Shown one piece after another: positions 25,485 to 31,658 of a stretch of DNA of 42,715 nucleotides; position 1 is the stretch's first letter; each line of letters starts with the position of its first letter. Below the pieces are notes generated by a model that worked only from the letters and a program-made list of their open reading frames with translations, did no database searches and had not been told where the DNA came from. The position numbers were made by a program, and so were the translations under genes. Source of the stretch: Actinomycetota bacterium (GTDB taxonomy: Bacteria; Actinomycetota; Actinomycetes; JACCUZ01); NCBI GenBank assembly GCA_030841035.1, contig JAVEDI010000068.1:1-42715 (forward strand), written 5' to 3'.

Positions 25485-25805
25485 GTCCTGGGCCGGTCCC
25501 GAAGGCGGGGGCGCACCGCCGCGCGCCCGGTGCAGGAGCCGCTCGACCAACGGCCGCAGCGCCGCCGGCAGGTCCTGCTCACCGAACGCCATCTCGTGGC
25601 GCTGCCCGTCACGGTCCACCGCGAGCCGGTAGACGAACCGGTCCGGCGCGGGGGGCGAGGGCTCGCCGGCGAGGGCGGCCAGGTCGACCCCGGAGAGCGC
25701 CTCCTCGACCCACGCGGCCTCCGGCTGGTCGCCGGCGGTGTCCACCGACGCCCGCAGCGAGAGCCCGGCGAAGCCGCCGCTGCGTTCCAGCTCGACCCGG
25801 GTCAC
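25470..25805 (-). CDS. Emfourin-type proteinaceous inhibitor of M4 protease
   Basis: 111 aa, no signal peptide. It begins VTRVELERSGGFAGLSLRAS, then AAWVEEALSGVDLAAL and DRFVYRLAVDRDGQRHEMAFGEQDLPAALRPLVERLL. This pattern (beta strands around a G(F/I)AG loop, then an F-Y-x-L strand and a helix) matches emfourin, the inhibitor encoded next to protealysin-like metalloproteases. A longer start at 25862 would overlap the protease by 47 nt. I prefer GTG 25805, which leaves a 10-nt gap and has GAGG about 9 nt upstream. Its position directly after the M4 gene supports the call. It should bind and block the neighbouring enzyme inside the cell. Confidence 0.85.
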   Translation of the reverse strand: MTRVELERSGGFAGLSLRASVDTAGDQPEAAWVEEALSGVDLAALAGEPSPPAPDRFVYRLAVDRDGQRHEMAFGEQDLPAALRPLVERLLHRARGGAPPPSGPAQDTPPE

Positions 25806-25815
25806 CGCCGGAGCC

Positions 25816-26862
25816 TCACCCTCGTGCGCGGACGTCGACACCCACCGCTGCCCATGCGTCACCCACCGCCGCGGCCTCGGCGGCCCCGAAGCCGGCCGCT
25901 GCCGCCCGCACGGTGCCCGCCGCGAACCCGGCGAAGTCGGCCGACGCGGGCAGCGCGTCGTCGCGCAGCGCGGCGTACCAGATCCGTCCCGCGACCTGCC
26001 ACGCGTGACCGGCGAGCGCCGTCGCGGCCAGGTAGAAGGCGTGGTTGGGGATGCCCGAGTTGGTGTGGACGCCGCCGTTGTCCCCGGTCGTGTCGACGTA
26101 GTCGCGCAGGTGGGCCGGCTGCGGGTCGACGCCCAGCACCGGGTCGTCGTACGCCGTCCCGGGCGCGCGCATGGAGCGCAGCGCCTGACCGCTCACCCGC
26201 GCCGTGAACAGACCGGCCCCGATCAGCCAGTCCGCCTCCTCGGCGCTCTGTCGCAGCGCGCGCTGCTTGACCAGGGACCCGAACACGTCGGACACCGACT
26301 CGTTCAGCGCCCCGGACTGTCCTTCGTAGACCAGCGCGGCCTCGTGCTCGGTCACGCCGTGGGTCAGCTCGTGGCCGATGACGTCGACCGCCACGGTGAA
26401 CCGGTTGAACAGGTCGCCGTCGCCGTCGCCGAACACCATCCGGGTGCCGTTCCAGAAGGCGTTGTCGTAGTCGACCCCGTAGTGCACGGTCGCGGGCAGC
26501 GGCTGCCCGGCGTCGTCGATCGACCGGCGCCCGTAGACCTCCCGGTAGAGCGCGTACGTGGCCCCCAGCCCGTCATAGGCCTCGTCCACCGCGACGTCGT
26601 CGCTGGGCGGCTCGCCCTCGGAGCGCACCGCCCGGCCCGGCAGCGTCTCGCCGCCGTCCGCCGTCGAGACCGTGCGCTGCGGGGAGTCGCCCGGGCCGGC
26701 CGGCGCGGGTGCCGGGCGGGGCGGCGCGCCGGTGCGCAGCGACCGGTGCAGGGCGTCGAGCCCGAGCGCCCGCAGGGCCCGCTCGCGCTGGGGTTCGCTG
26801 CCCCGGCGCGCGATCTGCTCGAGGATGACCGGCGGGACGATGCAGCGGATCGAGCCGGTCAT
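25816..26862 (-). CDS. M4 (thermolysin family) metalloprotease, protealysin-like
   Basis: 348 aa. There is no signal peptide. The N-terminus has a short protealysin-type propeptide with CIVPPVIL (residues 7-14, the 'PPxxL' motif). The catalytic domain has VIGHELTHGVTEHEAAL (zinc ligands His164 and His168, base Glu165) and GALNESVSDVFG with third ligand Glu188. GVHTNSGIPNHAFYLAA supplies the active-site His equivalent to thermolysin His231. All key residues are present. Between propeptide and enzyme lies a Pro/Ala-rich linker (about 46-60). The emfourin gene follows 10 nt later, as in known protealysin operons, implying intracellular control of an enzyme released by a non-classical route. The start is ATG 26862, with no clear ribosome binding site. 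Confidence 0.93.
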   Translation of the reverse strand: MTGSIRCIVPPVILEQIARRGSEPQRERALRALGLDALHRSLRTGAPPRPAPAPAGPGDSPQRTVSTADGGETLPGRAVRSEGEPPSDDVAVDEAYDGLGATYALYREVYGRRSIDDAGQPLPATVHYGVDYDNAFWNGTRMVFGDGDGDLFNRFTVAVDVIGHELTHGVTEHEAALVYEGQSGALNESVSDVFGSLVKQRALRQSAEEADWLIGAGLFTARVSGQALRSMRAPGTAYDDPVLGVDPQPAHLRDYVDTTGDNGGVHTNSGIPNHAFYLAATALAGHAWQVAGRIWYAALRDDALPASADFAGFAAGTVRAAAAGFGAAEAAAVGDAWAAVGVDVRARG

Positions 26863-26923
26863 CCGGCCACCCTGGCACCGAGCCCCGACCCGGCGTAAGC
26901 CCCGACCTGCCGGCCCGGTGCGC

Positions 26924-26929
26924 CATGCT
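26924..26929 (+). promoter_or_regulatory. Possible -10 box of a leaderless promoter for arfB
   Basis: CATGCT followed by 7 nt and GTG 26937, with no ribosome binding site in between. It matches only the A and final T of TANNNT. Confidence 0.35.
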
Positions 26930-26936
26930 GGATCTC

Positions 26937-27362
26937 GTGACCGGCGACCTGCAGGTGCGTACGTCGCTCGTGGTCCCCCAGGCCGAGCTGCGCTGGCGCT
27001 TCTCCCGGTCCAGCGGGCCGGGCGGCCAGTCGGTGAACACCACCGACTCGCGGGCGGAGCTGTCCTACGACGTCCAGGCGTCGCGCGCCCTCAGCGACGT
27101 ACAGCGGGAGCGGGTGCTCAGCCGGCTCGGCGACCGGCTGGTCGACGGCGTGCTGACCGTCGTGGCCTCCGAGCACCGCTCCCAGCTGCAGAACCGCCGG
27201 GCTGCCCTCGCCCGGCTGAGCGCTCTGCTGCGTGAGGCGAGCGCCCCGCCGCCGCGCTCCCGCCGGGCGACCAGACCGTCCAAGGCCGCCGTGCAGCGGC
27301 GCCTCGCGGCGAAGAAGCGGCGGAGCCGGACGAAGCAGACCCGCCGCGACCTCGGCGACTAG
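26937..27362 (+). CDS. arfB: Alternative ribosome-rescue factor ArfB (ICT1/YaeJ family)
   Basis: 141 aa. It hydrolyses peptidyl-tRNA on ribosomes stalled without a stop codon. Seen: the release-factor catalytic loop SGPGGQSVNTTDSRAEL with the GGQ motif (about residues 28-30), and a basic C-terminal tail (RPSKAAVQRRLAAKKRRSRTKQTRRD) that enters the empty mRNA channel. I chose GTG 26937 because the alignment of VTGDLQVRTSLVVPQAELRW with typical family starts ends here and a leaderless hexamer sits 7 nt upstream; ATG 26925 is an alternative adding 4 residues. Divergent from the M4 protease gene. Confidence 0.92.
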   Translation: MTGDLQVRTSLVVPQAELRWRFSRSSGPGGQSVNTTDSRAELSYDVQASRALSDVQRERVLSRLGDRLVDGVLTVVASEHRSQLQNRRAALARLSALLREASAPPPRSRRATRPSKAAVQRRLAAKKRRSRTKQTRRDLGD

Positions 27363-27370
27363 CACTGGCC

Positions 27371-27419
27371 GGCACCCGAGGGCGCACCAGCGCCGGGGTC
27401 CGACCCCGACGCGGGTGCC
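27371..27419. terminator. Two-part hairpin between arfB and a small convergent ORF
   Basis: The outer arms GGCACCCG (27371-27378) and CGGGTGCC (27412-27419) are perfect complements. Inside, CGGGGT (27394-27399) pairs with ACCCCG (27403-27408). It lies between two convergent reading frames and can stop both. Confidence 0.6.
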
Positions 27420-27426
27420 GCGGTCC

Positions 27427-27594
27427 TCAGTCGGCGGCAAGGGTGGCCAGGGCCTGCTCCGCGAGCTGGACCTCCTGCTCCAGCATCGCCTGCGCGTCAC
27501 GCATCCCCCGCAGGCCGAACCGGTCGCGGATGGTCACGACCAGCTCGGCGACCGCGGGGTCGATGCCGCTGTCGCTCTCACCCTCACAGGTCAT
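27427..27594 (-). CDS. Small hypothetical protein, 55 aa
   Basis: The frame runs from ATG 27594 to TGA 27427-27429. It begins MTCEGESDSGIDPAVAEL, continues VVTIRDRFGLRGMRDAQAML and ends EQEVQLAEQALATLAAD. Acidic and probably a helical pair; the pattern 'AVAELVVTIRDRFGL' looks like a genuine folded helix rather than random frame, and third positions are G/C-rich. AAGGG lies about 11 nt upstream. It ends against a two-part hairpin. Function unknown; it could be noncoding by chance. Confidence 0.55.
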   Translation of the reverse strand: MTCEGESDSGIDPAVAELVVTIRDRFGLRGMRDAQAMLEQEVQLAEQALATLAAD

Positions 27595-27680
27595 GTCGCC
27601 GACACCCTTTCCCGTCTGCGGTGCACCGGTACCGGCGCACCTCCACCCGCCCTGCCCCGCCGGGCACCCCCCGCAGAGGT

Positions 27681-27718
27681 CCGCCGTTCGCAGCCTCCCC
27701 CGCCGTTCGCAGCCTCCC
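27681..27718. repeat. Perfect 2 x 19-bp tandem repeat
   Basis: CCGCCGTTCGCAGCCTCCC occurs at 27681-27699 and again at 27700-27718 without change. It sits in the 277-bp gap before the DNA polymerase gene, upstream of a second, unrelated repeat cluster. Confidence 0.9.
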
Positions 27719-27766
27719 CAGCGGTCGCACCTGTCACACCGGTCGCGGCCAATGTCAGGCTAACCC

Positions 27767-27846
27767 GTGATCGTGAGGTGATCCGGCACCGATCCGGTGC
27801 CGAATCCCCTCACGATCACCCCTCACGATCACCCCTCACGATCACC
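27767..27846. repeat. Inverted arm plus three 13-bp direct repeats before the polymerase gene
   Basis: CCTCACGATCACC is repeated three times without change (27808-27820, 27821-27833, 27834-27846). Its 12-bp inverted copy GTGATCGTGAGG lies at 27767-27778. Between them is a smaller perfect hairpin, CGGCACCG (27784-27791) with CGGTGCCG (27795-27802). The inverted arm can pair with any of the three direct copies. The cluster ends 25 bp before the GTG start of the polymerase gene. It could be an operator with repeated half-sites or an attenuator-like leader; neither is proven. Confidence 0.85.
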
Positions 27847-27871
27847 CATGAGGCCCGGCCGAGGAGCGCCC

Positions 27872-29653
27872 GTGACCCACCGGCTCGACGGTGCCGAGGC
27901 GGCCGTCGGCGCGCTGCTGGGCGCCGGTGTCACGCGGGGTACGCCGGTCGCGGTCGCGGCGGGCGGCGCAGGCAGCGGGATCGCCGCCGGCGGCCGGTGC
28001 TGGGCCGTGACGGCCCCGCCGGCCGAGGTCGTACGCCGGGTGGGCAGCGCGCTGTCGCCGCGCTGGGTCTGGTGGTCGGCGCGGCGCACCGCCCGGCCGC
28101 TGGTCGCCGCTGGGGTCACCGTGCCCGCGTGCTGGGACGTCGCCGCGGTCCACCGACTGCTGCACGGCGGCTCGAGCGACGCACCCGCGCAGGTCTGGGC
28201 GGTGGCCCGCGGGCTCGACCCGCAACGGGTGCCGCGCAGCGGTCAGCTGGACCTGCTGCGCGACACCGACGCCGAGGAGGGTGACGCGGGGGACCCGGTA
28301 CGGCCCGACGGCTACCTGCGGCCCGACTGGGCCGACGAGCCGCTGCGCACCCCCGAGCAAGCCGCCGCCTGGGCCGCCCTCGCCCTCGAGCTGCAGGGCG
28401 AGCAGGCCGAGGCCCTGGCGAGCGCGACCGATCCGCGGCGACCGCCGGCACAGCCCCCGCTGGCCGTGCTCACCGCCTGGTCCGAGTCGGCGGCCGAGCT
28501 GCTCGCCCTCGAGCTGGCGGCCACCGGCCTGCCCGTCGACGTCGCTGCCGCGGCGGCGCTGATCGCCGGTCACGCAGGGCCGCGACCCGTCGACGAGGCA
28601 GCCGCGCTCGCCTCCCGCCAGGCCCGCGACGCCGTCGTACGTGACCTGCTGCCCGACGGCGAGCAGGTCGACCTGCGCAACCCCGCGCAGGTCCGCGCGA
28701 TGCTGGCCCGCCTCGGCTTCGACGTGCCCGACACCCGCTCGTGGCGGCTCGAGCCGTTCCGGGGCGCCCATCCCGCGCTCGACGCCCTGCTGACGTGGCG
28801 CCGCAGCGAGCGCATCGCCACGACCTACGGCTACGGGTGGTTGGACCGTCATGTGGGGCCCGACGGCCGGCTGCGTGGCGAGTGGCGCGGCTGCGACGGC
28901 GCGGCCGGTCGCATGACGGCGTCGGCCGGACTGCACAACCTGCCGGCCGACCTGCGCAGCGCGGTCGTGGCCGAGCCGGGTCACGTCTTCGTGCGCGCCG
29001 ACCTCGGGCAGGTCGAACCGCGGGTCCTGGCCGCGGTGTCCGGTGACGAGGGCCTGGCGCGGGCCACGGCCGGCGCCGACCTCTACTCACCGGTCGCCGA
29101 GCAGCTGCGCTGCGACCGGCCGAGCGCCAAGGTCGCCGTCCTCGCGGCGATGTACGGCCAGACGTCCGGCACGGCCGGTGAGGCGCTGCGCGGCCTGGAC
29201 CGGGCCTACCCGAGCGCGATGGCCTACCTCCGGTCGGCCGAGGAGCGCGGCAGGGCAGGCAAGGACGTGCGCACGTACGGCGGTCGCCGGGTCCCGATGT
29301 GGGGGGTAGGTGCGGCCGTGGAGCCGGCAGTCGCGGCCGCGCGGGGCCGCTTCGCGCGCAACGCGGTCGTGCAGGGCGCGGCGGCCGAGCTGTTCAAGAT
29401 GTGGGCGGCCACCGTGCGTGCCGGGCTGACCGGGCTCACCGGGGCGAGGGGGGCCGGCGGCGCCGGGCAGCGGGCGATCGTGCTGTGCCTGCACGACGAG
29501 CTGCTGCTGCACGTGCCCGAGGTGAGCGCCGAGGACACGGCCACGCTGCTGCACGACGCGCTCGACCGGACCGCCGCCCGGTGGGCCGCCGGCAGCGGGG
29601 TGCGCTTCGTCGCCGACGTCAGCGTCCTACCTCGGTGGTCCGACGCCAAGTAG
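27872..29653 (+). CDS. Family A DNA polymerase (PolA-like, actinobacterial short type)
   Basis: 593 aa. The polymerase half is complete in outline: motif A FVRADLGQVEPR with Asp377, the O-helix Arg416-x3-Lys420-x3-Leu424-x3-Tyr428-Gly, and motif C LCLHDELLLHVP with His541-Asp542-Glu543. The 5'-nuclease domain of full-length PolA is absent. The N-terminal third aligns in style with the 'bifunctional 3'-5' exonuclease/DNA polymerase' proteins of actinobacteria, but I see no classical Asp-x-Glu exonuclease motif; proofreading is doubtful. Leu424 sits where Taq has Phe667. The start is GTG 27872, 5 nt after GAGGAG (27861-27866); ATG 27848 is less likely. Its leader holds the 13-bp repeat cluster. 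Confidence 0.9.
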   Translation: MTHRLDGAEAAVGALLGAGVTRGTPVAVAAGGAGSGIAAGGRCWAVTAPPAEVVRRVGSALSPRWVWWSARRTARPLVAAGVTVPACWDVAAVHRLLHGGSSDAPAQVWAVARGLDPQRVPRSGQLDLLRDTDAEEGDAGDPVRPDGYLRPDWADEPLRTPEQAAAWAALALELQGEQAEALASATDPRRPPAQPPLAVLTAWSESAAELLALELAATGLPVDVAAAAALIAGHAGPRPVDEAAALASRQARDAVVRDLLPDGEQVDLRNPAQVRAMLARLGFDVPDTRSWRLEPFRGAHPALDALLTWRRSERIATTYGYGWLDRHVGPDGRLRGEWRGCDGAAGRMTASAGLHNLPADLRSAVVAEPGHVFVRADLGQVEPRVLAAVSGDEGLARATAGADLYSPVAEQLRCDRPSAKVAVLAAMYGQTSGTAGEALRGLDRAYPSAMAYLRSAEERGRAGKDVRTYGGRRVPMWGVGAAVEPAVAAARGRFARNAVVQGAAAELFKMWAATVRAGLTGLTGARGAGGAGQRAIVLCLHDELLLHVPEVSAEDTATLLHDALDRTAARWAAGSGVRFVADVSVLPRWSDAK

Positions 29654-29679
29654 CACTGTTTCCGGCGCGCTGTGGCGGT

Positions 29680-29685
29680 CATGCT
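29680..29685 (+). promoter_or_regulatory. Possible -10 box of a leaderless promoter for the Rieske gene
   Basis: CATGCT followed by 6 nt and ATG 29692; no ribosome binding site. The same hexamer stands before arfB. Confidence 0.3.
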
Positions 29686-29691
29686 GCGGTC

Positions 29692-30564
29692 ATGCCCTTT
29701 GACCCGGTCAGCGCCGTGGAGCACGCCGAACCTCTCGACCGGGTGGTCGAGCCCATCAGGAACGCCGTGGGGAAGCTGCTCGGCCCGGCGCCGGTGCGCG
29801 ACGTCCTGCACGGTGTGTGGCTGGGCCATCCCCTGCATCCGACTCTCGTGCAGGTCTCCCTCGGAGCATTCATGTCGGCCAGCGCGCTGGACCTGACGCC
29901 GGGCAGCGAGCGGGCCTCCCGCGCCCTCATCGCCACCGGTTTCGCCGCCGCGCTGCCGTCTGCGGTCACCGGCCTGGCCGACTGGTCGGTCGCCCACGAG
30001 GAGCAGCAGCGGGTGGGGCTCGTGCACGCGGCGTTCAACGTCGCCGCGCTGGCGTCCTACGGGCTGTCACTGGCGGCCCGCCTCGCGGGGCGCCGACGCA
30101 CCGGCACGGCCCTGGGCCTGGCCGGGCTCGGGCTGCTGGGCGCCGGCGGCTACCTCGGCGGTCACTTGTCGTTCCGCCAGGCGGTCGGGGCCAACCACGC
30201 CGAGGACGTCCCCCACCTGGTACGTCCGGGGTGGCAGGACCTGTGCGCCGTCGACGACCTACCCGCCGACGGCACGCCGGCGCGACGCATCCTGGGCGCG
30301 CCCAACGACGACGTACCGGTCGTGGTGGTCGGGCAGGCGGGGCGCTTCCACGCGCTGTCCGGGCGCTGCAGTCATCTCTCGGGCCCGCTCAGCGACGGCG
30401 AGGTGACCGACGGCGGTCGATGCCTGACCTGCCCCTGGCACGGCAGCGCGTTCGACCTCGAGGACGGCAGCGTCCGGCGCGGGCCGGCGACCGCGCCGGT
30501 GTCCGCCTTCGAGGTCAGGGTGGAGAACGGCCGGGTACTGGTGCGCCTGCCCGGCGCGCACTAG
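29692..30564 (+). CDS. DUF2231 membrane domain fused to a Rieske [2Fe-2S] domain
   Basis: 290 aa. The N-terminal part (about residues 38-165) has WLGHPLHPTLVQVSLGAFMSASALDL and further hydrophobic helices, the DUF2231 pattern of four membrane spans with conserved His. The C-terminal part (about 180-288) is a Rieske domain with cluster ligands in GRCSHLSGPLSD and CLTCPWHGSAFDLEDG (Cys-x-His ... Cys-x2-His). It is probably an electron carrier linked to a membrane redox protein; the partner is unknown. The start is ATG 29692, 38 nt after the polymerase stop. Its end faces the desaturase gene across 13 nt. Confidence 0.88.
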   Translation: MPFDPVSAVEHAEPLDRVVEPIRNAVGKLLGPAPVRDVLHGVWLGHPLHPTLVQVSLGAFMSASALDLTPGSERASRALIATGFAAALPSAVTGLADWSVAHEEQQRVGLVHAAFNVAALASYGLSLAARLAGRRRTGTALGLAGLGLLGAGGYLGGHLSFRQAVGANHAEDVPHLVRPGWQDLCAVDDLPADGTPARRILGAPNDDVPVVVVGQAGRFHALSGRCSHLSGPLSDGEVTDGGRCLTCPWHGSAFDLEDGSVRRGPATAPVSAFEVRVENGRVLVRLPGAH

Positions 30565-30577
30565 CCGGCGGGCCCGG

Positions 30578-31543
30578 TCAGACCGACTCGAGCACCTGCC
30601 CCCGGGCGGCCAGCTTCGCGCGGTGGGCCTCCCTCTTGTCCTCGAAGCGGGACGCGGCTCCCTCGAGAGCCTCGAGGATGCCGAAGAGCTCCTGGCGGGC
30701 CGCTTCGCCCTCGGCGTCGAGCCCTTCCAGCTCGAAGACGCCCCAGTGCCGCAGCACCGGCGTGAGCACCTCGTCGCGGTGGATGCGCAGGTCGTAGATG
30801 CCGGCCAAGGCGATCTGCACCGACTTGCGGGTGAAGTTCTCGATGGTGTTGCCGGGCATCTGGAAGGTCTTCACGACCTCCGTGATCGCACGCATCGTCT
30901 CGTTGGGCGCGAGCTGCAGCGACGCTCCGAGCAGGTTGCGGTAGAAGACCATGTGCAGGTTCTCGTCCAGCGCGATACGGGCCAGCAGCTGGTCGCAGCG
31001 CGGGTCACCGGTGATCTTGCCGGTGTTGCGGTGCGAGATGCGCGTCGCCAGCTCCTGGAACGAGACGTAGGCCAACGAGCGGACCAGGTCGTTGTGGTTG
31101 GCCGACTCGAAGCCGGCACCCATGTGGGTCATGCGGGCCCGCTCCAGATCGATCGGGTCGACGGCGCGGGTGGCCAGCAGGTAGTCACGGATGGCGATGC
31201 CGTGGCGGCCCTCCTCGGCCGTCCACCGGTGCACCCAGGTCCCCCAGGCGCCGTCGCGACCGAACACGGTGGCGATCTCGTGGTGATAGCTCGGCAGGTT
31301 GTCCTCGGTCAGCAGGTTCACGACCAGGCTGGTGCGTGCGACCTCGGACATCTGGGACTGCTCGACGCTCCACGGCGTGCCGTCGAGGACCCCGTCGAAG
31401 TCGCGCCCCTCGCTCCACGGGACGTACTCGTGGGGGAACCACTCCTTGGCGATCCTCAGATGGCGCTCGAGGTTCTCCTCCACCACCGGCTCCAGCTCCC
31501 GGAGCAGGTCGGTCTCGGTCAGTCGGTGGGCGGTCGTCGTCAT
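30578..31543 (-). CDS. Acyl-ACP desaturase (soluble di-iron, DesA type)
   Basis: 321 aa. It introduces a double bond into an acyl chain, keeping the membrane fluid. Di-iron ligands are visible: the Glu of TEDNLPSYHHEI, Glu and His in TAEEGRHGIAIRDYL, the Glu of VSFQELATRISH, and Glu and His in LDENLHMVFYRN. The length and ligand order match actinobacterial and mycobacterial DesA/stearoyl-ACP desaturases. The start is ATG 31543 with GAGGAGG 5-6 nt upstream. A 24-bp near-perfect palindrome lies 33-56 bp before the start and is probably its operator. The adjacent Rieske protein is not obviously its electron donor. Confidence 0.93.
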   Translation of the reverse strand: MTTTAHRLTETDLLRELEPVVEENLERHLRIAKEWFPHEYVPWSEGRDFDGVLDGTPWSVEQSQMSEVARTSLVVNLLTEDNLPSYHHEIATVFGRDGAWGTWVHRWTAEEGRHGIAIRDYLLATRAVDPIDLERARMTHMGAGFESANHNDLVRSLAYVSFQELATRISHRNTGKITGDPRCDQLLARIALDENLHMVFYRNLLGASLQLAPNETMRAITEVVKTFQMPGNTIENFTRKSVQIALAGIYDLRIHRDEVLTPVLRHWGVFELEGLDAEGEAARQELFGILEALEGAASRFEDKREAHRAKLAARGQVLESV

Positions 31544-31575
31544 GGCGGCCTCCTCGGGGCTCTGAGCACGGGTCG

Positions 31576-31599
31576 ACCTACGGTTACGTCACCGTAGGT
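31576..31599. promoter_or_regulatory. 24-bp palindrome, probable operator of the desaturase gene
   Basis: Arms ACCTACGGT (31576-31584) and ACCGTAGGT (31591-31599) are exact complements around a TACGTC centre; only the two bases flanking the central ACGT break the symmetry. The size and form suit a TetR-family dimer or pair of dimers. It lies between the desaturase gene and the end of the GGDEF-EAL gene. No repressor gene is adjacent. Confidence 0.75.
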
Positions 31600-31658
31600 T
31601 ATCGGGTGGGGGCCTGGCAAACAAGGCGCCCCTCCCGCCGCGGCGCCCTCGGTAAACC

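Noticed and set aside
25806-25862. Longer emfourin start overlapping the M4 protease gene
   Set aside because: GTG 25805 has a spaced GAGG and starts at the conserved segment; the 19 extra residues look like out-of-frame protease sequence.
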